NCBI GenBank assembly: GCA_963205525.1
Contig: CAUJJP010000217.1
Coordinates: forward strand, 4,867 to 68,866
DNA from: Pseudomonadota bacterium
Lineage (GTDB): Bacteria > Pseudomonadota > Gammaproteobacteria > Burkholderiales > Burkholderiaceae
Direction of reading: 5' to 3'
Length of the DNA stretch: 64,000 nt
How positions within the stretch are numbered: the stretch's first letter is position 1; each line of letters starts with the position of its first letter. The position numbers and the translations under genes are program-made. This document shows, in pieces, positions 37,298 to 46,546 of this stretch. The notes under the pieces are model-generated. The model had not been told where the DNA came from. It saw only the letters and a program-made list of their open reading frames with translations, and ran no database searches.

Positions 37298-38191
37298 TTG
37301 AGCCAGCACCTGTCGCCCGCGGCCTTCGCCACCCTGCTGCTGATCGCACTCATGATGGGTGCGAACCACGTGGCGGCGCGCCTGGCCTTCGACCACGGCG
37401 TGGACGTGCTGACCGCCGTCACCCTGCGCAGCGGCGTCACCGCGCTCGTCGTCGGCGCCCTGGTCTGGCTGCAAGGCGTTCCGCGCGCGCTGTCGCCACG
37501 TCACCGGCGCGCCCTGCCGGCGATCGGCCTGCTCATCGCGCTGCAGAGCTACTGCCTGTACTCGGCGGTGGCGCGGCTGCCGGTGGCGCTGGCGCTGCTG
37601 GCCTTCAACACCTATCCGCTGTGCACCGCCTTGTGGGCACGGCTGCTGTACGGCCACCGCCCGGAGCGGCGCGTGCTGCTGGCGATGCCGGTGCTGCTGC
37701 TGGGGCTGGCGCTGGCGCTGGACGTGCTGGGCGCCGCCTCCGGCCTGGGGGCGGCGGCGCAGTGGGGGCGCATCGGCGCCGGCGTGGCGTTCGCACTCAC
37801 CGCGTCCGCCGCCTTCGGCCTTGCCCTGGTGTGGACCCAGCACGAGGCCGGCGACCTGGACGGCCGGCTGCGCACCGCCACCACCATGGGCCTGGTCGGC
37901 GTGCTGGCGCTGGCGGCCATGGGCATGCAGGGCGGATTCCACTGGCCGCAGGCGGCGCCGGGCTGGTGGGGACTGGCCCTGCTGACCGCGCTCTACGGCA
38001 CCGCCTTCACCATCATGTTCACCGTCCTGCCACGCCTCGGAGTGGTGGGCAACTCGGCGATCATGAACGTCGAGCCGGTGTTCGCACTCGCGCTGGCCTG
38101 GATCTTCCTGGGCCAGGCGATCGCGCCGGTGCAACTGCTGGGCGCGGCCATCGTCGTCGCCACCGTGGTCTGGCTGGGGCTGAGGCGTTGA
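37298..38191 (+). CDS. DMT superfamily (EamA) transporter
   Basis: This 297-residue protein with about ten hydrophobic segments is arranged as two EamA repeats. The first begins TLLLIALMMGANHVAARLAFD; the second ends VVGNSAIMNVEPVFALALAWIFLGQAIAPVQLLGAAIVVATV, the normal DMT signature. Members export metabolites such as amino acids; the substrate cannot be told here. The TTG at 37298 is used because homology begins there and no ATG is available in frame nearby. Confidence 0.85.
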   Translation: MSQHLSPAAFATLLLIALMMGANHVAARLAFDHGVDVLTAVTLRSGVTALVVGALVWLQGVPRALSPRHRRALPAIGLLIALQSYCLYSAVARLPVALALLAFNTYPLCTALWARLLYGHRPERRVLLAMPVLLLGLALALDVLGAASGLGAAAQWGRIGAGVAFALTASAAFGLALVWTQHEAGDLDGRLRTATTMGLVGVLALAAMGMQGGFHWPQAAPGWWGLALLTALYGTAFTIMFTVLPRLGVVGNSAIMNVEPVFALALAWIFLGQAIAPVQLLGAAIVVATVVWLGLRR

Positions 38192-38258
38192 TTCTGGCGA
38201 GGGCCATCGTGCTTGCAAACCCGTTGGCAGGCTATGCGCAGCCTGGCCCTTGGGGTAC

Positions 38259-39416
38259 TCAGAACTGCAGCGTCAGGGTGAGGCCGGCGGCCCAGCCGGG
38301 ATCGCGGCGCACGCTGTCGCTGGCGCGCGGCCAGAAGTGGCCGACCAGCAGCTCGCCGACCAGCCAGTCGGCGTGCAGCGGTTGCTGCCAGCGCAGCTGC
38401 AGGCCGTAGTCGGTGAGGCCGACCCCGGTGTGCTGTTCGGCGGTGCCGAGGATCTCGATCGCAAGCTGGCGCTGCGAGCCGAAGCTGCGGTAGGCGCCGG
38501 CTATGCTGGCCACCGCGAGCTGCCGGACAGCCTGGGTCACGGTGGCCGAGACCAGCCAGCGCAGCGCCAGGTCGGGCTGCAGCGCACGCTCCATCGACAC
38601 CGCGGTGGTCGAACCGAGGTGGTCGTCCACGGTCCAGAAGAAGGTCTGCCGAAGCTCGGCCAGGGCCCGCTCGCCCAGCACCAGCGGTTGACGAAAGCGC
38701 AGCTGCGCATAGGGCTTGATGCCGCTGCGCAAGCCCACACGCAGGTCCGTCGCCTCGAGCAACTGCACCCCGATGCCGGCAAAGAAGTGGGTGTCCTCGG
38801 TGTCTTCGTGCTGCAGCCGCTGCGGCCGGGTGAAGGCTCCCGGCTGGTCGCTGACGACCTCGCGCGGGTCATCGCGGCCGACGAAAAAATAGCTGCGTTC
38901 CTGCAGGTTGGGCAGGCGAAAGCGCGCGTTGAAGCGCAACGATGCGCTGTCGTCGCCGGGCGGCCGGTGCAGCAGGGAAAGCGCCAGCCGGCCCTCGGTG
39001 ACGCTGCCGCCGTCGGCGAAGGGTTTGTCGCCGAACCAGCTGTCCACCCCGCGCGCAAGCCACAAGGCGGTCTCGCGCACGCGCTCGCGCAGGACTGCGG
39101 CTTCGGTCTCGGGGCTGGGAGTCTGGGCGGCAGAAGGCGTCGAAGCGAAAAGCGGCCCCGGCGAGGACAGTTTTTCTCGGGTTTGCGGCCCCATAGCCGT
39201 CGCTATGGGGCAAGAAACCGAGGAAAAATGGCCCGTCGCGGCCACTTTGCAGCCGACGTATCTTCTGCTGCCCAGACTCCTTGATACGAGAGCAGATTCG
39301 ACCCGCCTCTCAGTGCCGGCCTGCACGCCGGCCTCGGCGGCCACGTGTGCGGGCAGCGCGACCGCCATCGCCGCGCACGCGAGGCGCGCCAGGCGTGGGA
39401 GCAGCACCGGGGCCAT
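38259..39416 (-). CDS. Predicted outer-membrane barrel protein with an in-frame palindromic insertion
   Basis: This exported protein has 385 residues. Residues 1-28 are a signal peptide (ARLACAAMAVALPAHVAAEA). Residues from about 46 to 98 are encoded by a large palindromic repeat (39121-39277) and read like no known domain. From about residue 105 on (AAVLRERVRETALWLARGVDSWFGDKPF) the sequence has alternating hydrophobic strands, many aromatic girdle-like residues and a C-terminal Phe (LTLTLQF), as in outer-membrane beta-barrels. The family was not recognised. The frame is open further upstream, but the signal peptide sets the start at 39416. It is divergent from the thioredoxin gene. Confidence 0.68.
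   Translation of the reverse strand: MAPVLLPRLARLACAAMAVALPAHVAAEAGVQAGTERRVESALVSRSLGSRRYVGCKVAATGHFSSVSCPIATAMGPQTREKLSSPGPLFASTPSAAQTPSPETEAAVLRERVRETALWLARGVDSWFGDKPFADGGSVTEGRLALSLLHRPPGDDSASLRFNARFRLPNLQERSYFFVGRDDPREVVSDQPGAFTRPQRLQHEDTEDTHFFAGIGVQLLEATDLRVGLRSGIKPYAQLRFRQPLVLGERALAELRQTFFWTVDDHLGSTTAVSMERALQPDLALRWLVSATVTQAVRQLAVASIAGAYRSFGSQRQLAIEILGTAEQHTGVGLTDYGLQLRWQQPLHADWLVGELLVGHFWPRASDSVRRDPGWAAGLTLTLQF
39121..39277. repeat. 157-bp imperfect palindromic element
   Basis: The two arms (39121-39197 and 39202-39277) are reverse complements with some mismatches and small gaps. The ends are GTCTGGGCGGCAGAAG and CTTCTGCTGCCCAGAC. The centre is a perfect 10-bp stem, GCCCCATAGC / GCTATGGGGC, around four bases. 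It lies inside the coding frame of the barrel protein gene and keeps that frame open. Its form suggests a mobile palindromic (REP- or MITE-like) element. Confidence 0.8.
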
Positions 39417-39479
39417 GGCGCATGTTCGCACACGCCGCGGCAGCCACCCCGCGGGCGGCTGCCGCCGGGCCAGCGGCCG

Positions 39480-39485
39480 ATAATT
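39480..39485 (+). promoter_or_regulatory. Possible -10 box for the thioredoxin-lysR pair
   Basis: GATAAT lies about 65 bases upstream of the thioredoxin-like start, in GC-rich surroundings. No clear -35 box is seen. Another ATG (39514), preceded by CCGGAG, opens a frame of only 13 codons and is not supported as a gene. Confidence 0.35.
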
Positions 39486-39548
39486 CGCGCCTGCACTTCG
39501 ACCGGAGCCAGGCATGAATCAGCCCGCGTGCGCGACCGCGACCCGCGC

Positions 39549-39887
39549 ATGAGCTTCACCCGCGTCCACCGCGCCGACGCGCCCGCGCGCGCCGAGGTCG
39601 ACCGCCTTGGCGGCGTCACGCTGCTGGAGTTCGGCACCGCCTGGTGCGGCCACTGCCAGCGCGCCCAGCCGCTGCTCGAGGCCGCCCTCGCCGGCCAGCC
39701 GGAGATCCAGCACCTGAAGATCGAGGACGGACCGGGGCGCCCGCTCGGGCGCAGCTACGGCGTCAAGCTCTGGCCGACCCTGATCGTGCTGCGCGACGGC
39801 CGGGAATGCGCGCGCCGGGTGCGCCCGACGCGGCAGGAGGAGATCGAGAGCGCGCTGCAGGCCGGGCAGGCCGGCGACCGCGCATGA
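39549..39887 (+). CDS. Thioredoxin family protein
   Basis: This small cytoplasmic thioredoxin-fold protein of 112 residues has the active site GTAWCGHCQRAQP near residue 33 and the cis-Pro in KLWPTLIVLRDG. There is no signal peptide. WCGHC replaces the WCGPC of normal thioredoxin and resembles the PDI type, so it may be more oxidising. The start at 39549 is the first ATG before recognisable homology. The stop overlaps the lysR start as ATGA, so the redox protein and regulator are made together. Confidence 0.85.
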   Translation: MSFTRVHRADAPARAEVDRLGGVTLLEFGTAWCGHCQRAQPLLEAALAGQPEIQHLKIEDGPGRPLGRSYGVKLWPTLIVLRDGRECARRVRPTRQEEIESALQAGQAGDRA

Positions 39888-40840
39888 GCACCTCGTTCAA
39901 GAGCATCCGCTACTTCATCGCGGTGGCGGAGGCGGGGTCGATCTCAGCCGCGATCCAGGACCTGCGGGTCTCGCAGTCGGTGGTGTCGGCGGCGATCGCG
40001 CAGATCGAGGCCGACCTCGGCACCCTGCTGTTCGAGCGCCGCGCACGCGGCATGGCGCTCACCCACGCCGGCCACCAGTTCCTGCGCCACGCCTACCAGA
40101 TCGAGGTCGCGATGCGCAACGCGCGCGACGCCCTCGCCTCGCGCCCGCACACCGTCACCGGGCGCCTGAACATCGGCGTCACCAGCCTGATGGTGGGCTA
40201 CTACCTGCCCTATCTGCTGGACCGCTTCCGGCGCGTGTACCCGCGCATCGAGGTCCAGATCACCGAGGACAGGCGCGACTACCTGGAGCACCTGCTGATC
40301 GCCGGCGAGCTCGACGTGGCGCTGGTGGTGGCCTCGCAGCTGCAGAACTACCGGGCGCTGGACACCGAGATCATCCTGCGCTCGGGCTGGCGCGTGTGGT
40401 GCCCGCTGAACCACCGCCTGGCGGGCGCGCAGACGGTGGAGGCGCAGGCGCTTCTGGACGAGACGCTGGTGCTGCTGCAGGCCGATGAGCTCGGCGACGC
40501 CATCACCGGCCTGTGGCCATCCAGCCGGCGCACGCCGCGGGTGCTGATCAGCACCTCGTCGGTGGAGGCGGTGCGCAGCCTGGTCGCCACCGGCGCCGGC
40601 ATCACCATCCTGCCCGACATGCTGTACCGGCCCTGGTCGCTGGAGGGCGACCGCATCGAGCCGCGCGCGCTCGATACCCCGCTGCCGCAGCTCGAGGTCG
40701 GGCTGGCCTGGCGCAAGGGCGCGGCCCTGCCCGAGACCCTGGACCACTTCCTGACCGCGGTGCGCCCGGCCTTCAGCAGCCAGGCGCCACACGCGGCGGC
40801 GGCACGCAGCGAGGCGCCGGCCCACCCGCGCGCGGGTTGA
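39884..40840 (+). CDS. LysR family transcriptional regulator
   Basis: This 318-residue regulator has the LysR helix-turn-helix at residues 1-60 (IRYFIAVAEAGSISAAIQDLRVSQSVVSAAIAQIEADLGTLLFERR). The effector-binding domain starts near 92 (GRLNIGVTSLMVGYYLPYLLDRFRRVYP). The subtype resembles CynR/NAC-like activators, but the effector is unknown. It is convergent with gabT, so it may or may not control the GABA genes. It is coupled to the upstream thioredoxin gene. Confidence 0.92.
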   Translation: MSTSFKSIRYFIAVAEAGSISAAIQDLRVSQSVVSAAIAQIEADLGTLLFERRARGMALTHAGHQFLRHAYQIEVAMRNARDALASRPHTVTGRLNIGVTSLMVGYYLPYLLDRFRRVYPRIEVQITEDRRDYLEHLLIAGELDVALVVASQLQNYRALDTEIILRSGWRVWCPLNHRLAGAQTVEAQALLDETLVLLQADELGDAITGLWPSSRRTPRVLISTSSVEAVRSLVATGAGITILPDMLYRPWSLEGDRIEPRALDTPLPQLEVGLAWRKGAALPETLDHFLTAVRPAFSSQAPHAAAARSEAPAHPRAG

Positions 40841-40892
40841 AGCTCGGCCGCGGCGCGACACCCGCCGCGGCGGCCGGCCGCGCAGCCGCCGC

Positions 40893-42182
40893 TCAGCGCC
40901 GCAGCGCGTCCAGCGAGTCGCCGATGATGGCCAGCCCCTCGTCGAGCAGGGCGTCGCTGGCGCTCAGCGGCACCAGGATGCGCACCACGTTGCCGTAGGT
41001 GCCGCAGGTGAGGATGATGAGGCCGCGGCGCGTGGCCTCGGTCGCGAGCGCCTTCGTCAGGTCGGCGTCGGGCTGCTGCGGGTCGCCGTTCTTGCACAGC
41101 TCCATCGCCACCATCGCGCCCATGCCGCGCACCTCGGCGATGCAGTCGTGGCGGCGCGCCAGCTCCTGGAGGTAGCCGGTGATGCGCGCGCCCATCGCGC
41201 GGCTGCGCGCCAGCAGGTCGTGCTGCTCGAACTCGCGCAGCACCGCCAGCGCCGCCACGCAGGCCAGCGGGTTGCCGGCGTAGGTGCCCCCGAGGCCGCC
41301 GGCGCCGGGCGCGTCCATCACCTCGGCCCGGCCGACCACGGCCGAGATCGGAAATCCGCCGGCCATCGACTTGGCCATCGCGATCAGGTCCGGCGCGACG
41401 CCGCTTTGCTCGCACGCGAACCAGGTGCCGGTGCGGCCGGCGCCGGTCTGCACCTCGTCGCAGATGAGCAGGATGCGGTGCTGGTCGCACAGCACGCGCA
41501 GGCGCTGCAGCAGCTCGGGCGGGGCGACGTTGAAGCCGCCCTCGCCTTGCACCGGCTCCAGGATGATGGCCGCCACGCGCGTGGGCTCGATGTCGTTCCT
41601 GAAGATCTGCTCCACCGACTCCAGCGCGTCGTCCACGCTCACGCCGCGCAGCGCGCTCGGGAAGCGGGCGTGGAAGACGTCGCTCGGAAAGGGGCCGAAG
41701 CCGAGCTTGTAGGGCGCGACCTTGCCGGTCAGGCCCAGGGTGAGCAGGGTGCGGCCGTGGTAGCCGCCGGAAAACGAGATCACCCCGGGGCGACCGGTGT
41801 GGGCGCGCGCGATCTTCACCGCGTTTTCCACCGCCTCGGCGCCGGTGGTGAGGAACAGCGTCTTCTTGGCGAAGTCGCCTGGCGCGAGCGCGTTGATGCG
41901 CTCGGCCAGCTCCACATAGGGCTCGTAGGCCACGACCTGGAAGCAGGTGTGGGTGTAGCGGTCGAGCTGGGCCTTGACGGCGTCGACGATCGCCGGGTTG
42001 CAGTGCCCGGTGTTGAGCACCGCGATGCCGCCCGCGAAGTCGATGTAGCGCCGGCCCTCCACGTCCCACAGCTCGGCGTTGCGCGCGCGGTCGATGAAGA
42101 TGGCGTGGCTCTGGCCGACGCCGCGCGGGATGGCCGCGGCGCGGCGCGCCATCAGCGATTCGTTGGTCTTGCGATCCTGCAT
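40893..42182 (-). CDS. gabT: 4-Aminobutyrate aminotransferase GabT
   Basis: This 429-residue class III aminotransferase moves the amino group of GABA to 2-oxoglutarate, giving succinate semialdehyde and glutamate. It matches E. coli GabT closely through RRAAAIPRGVGQ, DFAGGIAVLNTGHCNP, EPVQGEGGFNVAPPE and CDEVQTGAGRTGTWFA. The PLP-binding Lys is in AMAKSMAGGFP. It may also accept 5-aminovalerate or beta-alanine, as family members often do. It is the last gene of ydcSTUV-patD-gabT. A good AAGGAG site precedes the start. No gabD is present in the window. Confidence 0.95.
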   Translation of the reverse strand: MQDRKTNESLMARRAAAIPRGVGQSHAIFIDRARNAELWDVEGRRYIDFAGGIAVLNTGHCNPAIVDAVKAQLDRYTHTCFQVVAYEPYVELAERINALAPGDFAKKTLFLTTGAEAVENAVKIARAHTGRPGVISFSGGYHGRTLLTLGLTGKVAPYKLGFGPFPSDVFHARFPSALRGVSVDDALESVEQIFRNDIEPTRVAAIILEPVQGEGGFNVAPPELLQRLRVLCDQHRILLICDEVQTGAGRTGTWFACEQSGVAPDLIAMAKSMAGGFPISAVVGRAEVMDAPGAGGLGGTYAGNPLACVAALAVLREFEQHDLLARSRAMGARITGYLQELARRHDCIAEVRGMGAMVAMELCKNGDPQQPDADLTKALATEATRRGLIILTCGTYGNVVRILVPLSASDALLDEGLAIIGDSLDALRR

Positions 42183-42210
42183 CTCTTGCTCCTTCGCGGG
42201 TGGCGGTCTC

Positions 42211-42238
42211 GGGGTCTCGGGGTCTCGGGGCCTCGGGG
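42211..42238 (+). other. G-quadruplex-capable repeat between patD and gabT
   Basis: Four GGGG runs are spaced by TCTC/CCTC in a simple repeat. The tract is on the template strand, 29-56 bases ahead of the gabT start, and fills nearly all of the patD-gabT gap. Confidence 0.55.
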
Positions 42239-42240
42239 CC

Positions 42241-43683
42241 TCAGCCCAGCTTGACCATGACGTGGCGCGGGCAGCTGTAGTCCTCCAGCGCGTAGACCGA
42301 CATGTCCTTGCCGTAGCCGGAGTGTTTCATGCCGCCGTGCGGCATCTCGGACACCAGCATGAAGTGGGTGTTGATCCAGGTGCAGCCGTACTGCAGCTGC
42401 GAGGCGATGCGCATCGCCTGACCCACGTTGGCGGTCCAGACCGAGCTCGCCAGGCCGTAGTCGGAGTCGTTGGCCCAGGCGATGGCCTGCTCCACGTCGT
42501 CGACCCGGGTCACCGAGACCACCGGGCCGAAGACCTCGCTGCGCACGATCTCGTCGTCCTGGCGCGCCCCGGCGACCACCGTGGGCTTGTAGAAGAAGCC
42601 GCCGCCGGCGATCGCGGCGCCGCCGGCCGTGACCTCGACGTGCGGCAGCTGGCGCGCGCGGTCGACGAAGCTCGCCACGCGGTCGCGCTGGCGCGCCGAG
42701 ATCAGCGGCCCCATCTCGACCCCGGCCTCCTGCTGGGCGCCGGTGCGGATGGTGGCGACCGCGCCGCTGAGGTCGGCCACCAGCCGCTCGTACACCTTGC
42801 CGGTGGCGTAGACGCGGCAGGCGGCGGTGCAGTCCTGGCCCGCGTTGTAGTAGCCGAAGCCGCGCAGGCCCTCGACCACGGCGCCGAGGTCGGCGTCGTC
42901 GAGCACGATCACCGGCGCCTTGCCGCCGAGCTCGAGGTGGGTGCGCTTGATGCCGCGCGCCGCCGATTCCATGATCTTGCTGCCGGTGGAGACATCGCCG
43001 GTGAGCGAGGCCATGCGCACCCGCGGGTCGCGCACCAGCGGCGCGCCCACCGTGTCGCCGCGCCCGCAGACGATGTTCACCACCCCCGGCGGCAGGATCT
43101 CGGCCAGCAGCTCGCCCAGGCGCAGCGTGGTCAGCGGCGTCATCTCGGAGGGCTTGAGGACCACCGTGTTGCCCATCGCGATCGCCGGGCCGAGCTTCCA
43201 GGCCGCCATCATGAGCGGGTAGTTCCAGGGCGCGATCGACGCCACCACGCCCAGCGGGTCGCGTCGGATCATGCTGGTGTGGCCGGGCAGGTACTCGGCG
43301 GCGACGCTGGCGCCGAGGTTGCGGATCGCGCCGGCGAAGAAGCGGTAGACATCGGCGATGGCCGGGATCTCGTCGTTGCGCGCCGCCGCCAGCGGCTTGC
43401 CGCAGTTCAGCGACTCGAGCATGGCGAACTCGTCGCCGTGCGCCTCGACGGCGTCGGCGATGCGCAGCAGGTAGCCGCTGCGATCCTTGGGCGTGAGCGC
43501 GGCCCAGCCCGGGAACGCCGCCTGCGCGGCGTCGACGGCGGCGCGCAGCTGCTCGGGCGAGGCCTCGCGCACCTCGCACAGCGCGCTGCCGCTGGCGGGG
43601 TCGAGCACGGTCTCGGCGCGACCTTCGCCGGCCACGCACTGGCCGTTGATGAGCAACTGGGTGGGGAATCGGATGCTGGGCAT
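42241..43683 (-). CDS. patD: Gamma-aminobutyraldehyde dehydrogenase
   Basis: This 480-residue NAD-dependent aldehyde dehydrogenase resembles PatD (YdcW), which oxidises 4-aminobutanal to GABA in putrescine breakdown. Catalytic Cys285 is in GQDCTAACR and the general base Glu251 is in [26 protein letters not shown] and the C-terminal [17 protein letters not shown] are typical of this subgroup. Betaine aldehyde dehydrogenase activity is the main alternative. The gene order with ydcSTUV, as in E. coli, supports patD. There is no visible Shine-Dalgarno sequence because a C-rich tract fills that place on the coding strand. Confidence 0.9.
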   Translation of the reverse strand: MPSIRFPTQLLINGQCVAGEGRAETVLDPASGSALCEVREASPEQLRAAVDAAQAAFPGWAALTPKDRSGYLLRIADAVEAHGDEFAMLESLNCGKPLAAARNDEIPAIADVYRFFAGAIRNLGASVAAEYLPGHTSMIRRDPLGVVASIAPWNYPLMMAAWKLGPAIAMGNTVVLKPSEMTPLTTLRLGELLAEILPPGVVNIVCGRGDTVGAPLVRDPRVRMASLTGDVSTGSKIMESAARGIKRTHLELGGKAPVIVLDDADLGAVVEGLRGFGYYNAGQDCTAACRVYATGKVYERLVADLSGAVATIRTGAQQEAGVEMGPLISARQRDRVASFVDRARQLPHVEVTAGGAAIAGGGFFYKPTVVAGARQDDEIVRSEVFGPVVSVTRVDDVEQAIAWANDSDYGLASSVWTANVGQAMRIASQLQYGCTWINTHFMLVSEMPHGGMKHSGYGKDMSVYALEDYSCPRHVMVKLG

Positions 43684-43691
43684 GGCGGTGT

Positions 43692-43720
43692 GGGTGGGCG
43701 GTGGGTGGGCGGTGGGTGGG
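43692..43720 (+). other. G-quadruplex-capable tract immediately upstream of patD
   Basis: Six GGG runs (pattern GTGGGTGGGCG repeated) lie on the template strand and begin 9 bases from the patD ATG. The coding strand here is C-rich and leaves no ribosome-binding site. Confidence 0.55.
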
Positions 43721-43764
43721 CTGGAACGGGCCGGCGCTGGCGCTGTGCGAAGCTCGCGCGCCGC

Positions 43765-44562
43765 TCAGCGCGGGGCGGCGTCGCTGTCCTTGGTCAGCCG
43801 CCAGGCCAGCAGGATCAGGGGCGCGGTGAGCATCATCACGAGCAGGGCGACGACGTTGGTCACCGCGGTGTCGCGCGGGCGGCCGAGCTGGTTAAGCAGC
43901 CAGATCGGCAGCGTCTTGTCGTGGCCGGCGGTGAAGGTGGTGACGATGAGCTCGTCCACCGACAGCGCGAAGGCCAGGATGCCGCCGGCCAGCAGCGCGC
44001 TGCCGAGCTGAGGCAGGATGACGTGGCGCAGCGTGGTCAGGGTGTCGGCGCCGAGGTCCATCGACGCCTCCCACAGCCGCTGCGGCAGCCGGCGCAGCCG
44101 CGCCACCACGTTGTTGTGGACGATGACGACGCAGAAGGTGGCGTGGCCGATGACGATGGTCCAGAAGCCGGGGCTGACCTCCAGGGTCTTGAAGGCGTAC
44201 AGCAGCGCGATGCCGGTGACGATGCCGGGCAGCGCGATCGGCAGCACCAGCATGGTGGTGAAGGCGTTGCGGCCACGGAAGTGGTCCCGGTTCAGCGCCG
44301 CCGCGCTGAGCGTGCCCAGCGCCATCGCGATCACGGTCGCGAGCGCGGCGACCGACAGCGACAGGCCGATCGCCTGCCGGATGTCCTCGCGCTCCAGCGC
44401 CTTCGCGAACCAGCGCAGCGTCAGCCCGGACAGCGGGAAGGCATAGCTGGAGTCGTCGTCGTTGAAGGCGTAGACGGCGATGAACAGCAGCGGCAGGTGC
44501 AGGAAGGCGATCACGCCGTAGGCCGCGATGCGCAGCGCCAGCGGGCGGCGGTCAGAGTGCAT
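43765..44562 (-). CDS. ydcV: Polyamine ABC transporter permease YdcV-like
   Basis: This 265-residue permease has six membrane segments and resembles PotC/YdcV. It begins [26 protein letters not shown]. The coupling loop [30 protein letters not shown] is the EAA motif that contacts the ATPase. It overlaps ydcU by 11 bases. Its substrate is a polyamine or GABA by gene context (patD and gabT follow directly). Confidence 0.92.
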   Translation of the reverse strand: MHSDRRPLALRIAAYGVIAFLHLPLLFIAVYAFNDDDSSYAFPLSGLTLRWFAKALEREDIRQAIGLSLSVAALATVIAMALGTLSAAALNRDHFRGRNAFTTMLVLPIALPGIVTGIALLYAFKTLEVSPGFWTIVIGHATFCVVIVHNNVVARLRRLPQRLWEASMDLGADTLTTLRHVILPQLGSALLAGGILAFALSVDELIVTTFTAGHDKTLPIWLLNQLGRPRDTAVTNVVALLVMMLTAPLILLAWRLTKDSDAAPR

Positions 44563-45463
44563 TGAAGGCCCCCAGCCGGCGCGCGACCGACAGATAGACC
44601 GTGATCAGCACGATCGGCACCATGGTGAAGGCGGCCGCCATCGGGATGTTGCCTATCGTGCCCTGCATGGTGTAGACCATGTTGCCGATGAAGTAGCCCG
44701 AGGGTCCGACGAGCTGCGGGATGATGTAGTCGCCCAGGGTGAGCGAAAAGGTGAAGATGGATCCCGCCACCACGCCCGGGAAGGCGAGCGGCCACAGCAC
44801 CCGGCGGAAGGTCTGCCAGGGCCGCGCGCCGAGGTCGCTGGAGGCCTGCAGCAGGTTGCCCGGCACGCGCTCGATCGCGGCCTGGATGGGCAGGATCATG
44901 AACGGCAGCCAGATGTAGGTGAAGACGATGAATCGCCCCAGGTGCGAGGTGGCCAGGGTGTCGCCGCCGACATAGGGCAGCGCGAGCAGCGCGTGCAGCA
45001 TCCCCGCCAGGCCCAGCCGCTCCAGCACCCAGTAGATGACCCCGCCCTGCGACAACAGCACGGTCCAGGCGTAGGCCTTGACGATGTAGCTGGCCCACAT
45101 CGGCAGCATCACGCCGACGTAGAAGAAGGCCTTCTCGCGCGCGCTCGCGAAGTGCGCCATGTAGTAGGCGATCGGGAACCCCAGCGCCACCGAGGCCAGC
45201 GTCACCGCCACCGCCATCGCCAGCGTGCGCAGCACGATGTCCAGGTTCGCCGGGTCGAGCAGGTTGGCGTAGTTCTCGAGCGTGAACTCGCTGCCCACCG
45301 ACATGCTCATGTCGTCGAAGGCGAACAGGCTCTGGCTCAGCAGCGACAGCAGCGAGCCGATGTAGACGACGCCGAACCACAGCAGCGGCGGCGTCAGCAG
45401 CAGCAGCAGGGCCAGGGTGGGCCGGCGGTACAGCAGGCCGGACAGGGTGCGCGTCGCGGACAT
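44552..45463 (-). CDS. ydcU: Polyamine ABC transporter permease YdcU-like
   Basis: This 303-residue permease with six segments is of the PotB/YdcU type. The EAA loop is [37 protein letters not shown]-type loops and a long first periplasmic loop ([19 protein letters not shown]) fit this family. It lies 15 bases after ydcT and overlaps ydcV. With ydcS, ydcT and ydcV it makes a full importer. Confidence 0.92.
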   Translation of the reverse strand: MSATRTLSGLLYRRPTLALLLLLTPPLLWFGVVYIGSLLSLLSQSLFAFDDMSMSVGSEFTLENYANLLDPANLDIVLRTLAMAVAVTLASVALGFPIAYYMAHFASAREKAFFYVGVMLPMWASYIVKAYAWTVLLSQGGVIYWVLERLGLAGMLHALLALPYVGGDTLATSHLGRFIVFTYIWLPFMILPIQAAIERVPGNLLQASSDLGARPWQTFRRVLWPLAFPGVVAGSIFTFSLTLGDYIIPQLVGPSGYFIGNMVYTMQGTIGNIPMAAAFTMVPIVLITVYLSVARRLGAFNAL

Positions 45464-45478
45464 GGGGCGCGGCGGCGT

Positions 45479-46504
45479 TCAGGCGTGCAGCCAGACCATG
45501 TGCGCGCCCGCCCAGTGCAGCGTCAGGCGCTGGCCGGGCTGGGCGTCGCGCAGCGCGGCCGCGGCAGCGTGGCTGTCGACCTGGAGCGCCGTCAGCACCT
45601 GGTCGCCGACCTGCAGCTCCAGACGCTGGTTGGCGCCCAGGAACTGCACCGCCAGCAGCTCGCCTTCGACGCGCAGCTGGCCGTCCGCCAGCGGCGCCCC
45701 CGGCGGCGCGACGCCGACGTACTCCTGGCGGATCGAGAAGGCCTGCGCGCGCCCGGCGATGCGCTGCGCCAGCACCGGCTCGACGACGTTGGCGCTGCCG
45801 ACGAAGCCGGCGACGAAGCGCGTGGCCGGCGTGTGGTAGAGATCGCGCGGGCTGGCGATCTGCTCGATGCGGCCGTGGTTGAAGACCGCGATCCGGTCCG
45901 ACATCGACAGCGCCTCGCCCTGGTCGTGGGTGACGTAGACGAAGGTGATGCCGAGCTTGCGGTGCAGCAGCTTGAGCTCGACCTGCATCTGCTCGCGCAG
46001 CTTCAGGTCCAGCGCCCCCAGCGGCTCGTCCAGCAGCAGGATGCGCGGCCGGTTCACGAGCGCACGCGCCAGCGCCACGCGCTGGCGCTGGCCGCCCGAG
46101 AGCTGCACCGGCGTGCGCCGCTCGTGGTCGGGCAGCGCCACCATGGCCAGCGCCTCGCGCGCCCTCGCCTCGCGCTCGGCGCGGCCGACCTTTCGGATCA
46201 TGAGCCCGTAGGCCACGTTCTCCAGCACCGTCATGTGCGGGAACAGCGCGTAGTCCTGGAACACGGTGTTCACGTCGCGCTCGTAGGGCGGCGTGCCGCC
46301 GGCGGGCTTGCCCAGCAGCTGCAGGTCGCCGCCGCTGGGCTGCTCGAAGCCGGCCATCAGGCGCAGCGAGGTGGTCTTGCCCGAGCCCGAGGGCCCGAGC
46401 ATAGAGAAGAACTCCCCCTCCTGCACGCTGAAGCTGACGCTGTCCAGCGCCTTCACCGCACCGTAGTGCCGGCTCACGCGATCGAAGGCAATGGCCACTG
46501 GCAT
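45479..46504 (-). CDS. ydcT: Polyamine ABC transporter ATP-binding protein YdcT-like
   Basis: This 341-residue ATPase belongs to the spermidine/putrescine (PotA) group. Walker A is LGPSGSGKTTSLRLMAG near residue 38, the signature is LSGGQRQRVALARAL, and Walker B is ILLLDEPLGALD. The C-terminal TOBE domain (residues 240-340) is the usual regulatory part. It lies 42 bases after ydcS. Confidence 0.94.
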   Translation of the reverse strand: MPVAIAFDRVSRHYGAVKALDSVSFSVQEGEFFSMLGPSGSGKTTSLRLMAGFEQPSGGDLQLLGKPAGGTPPYERDVNTVFQDYALFPHMTVLENVAYGLMIRKVGRAEREARAREALAMVALPDHERRTPVQLSGGQRQRVALARALVNRPRILLLDEPLGALDLKLREQMQVELKLLHRKLGITFVYVTHDQGEALSMSDRIAVFNHGRIEQIASPRDLYHTPATRFVAGFVGSANVVEPVLAQRIAGRAQAFSIRQEYVGVAPPGAPLADGQLRVEGELLAVQFLGANQRLELQVGDQVLTALQVDSHAAAAALRDAQPGQRLTLHWAGAHMVWLHA

Positions 46505-46546
46505 GCGAGCGCCCCGGTTGCAGTCCGCGAGATCAGGCGCTGCGCC

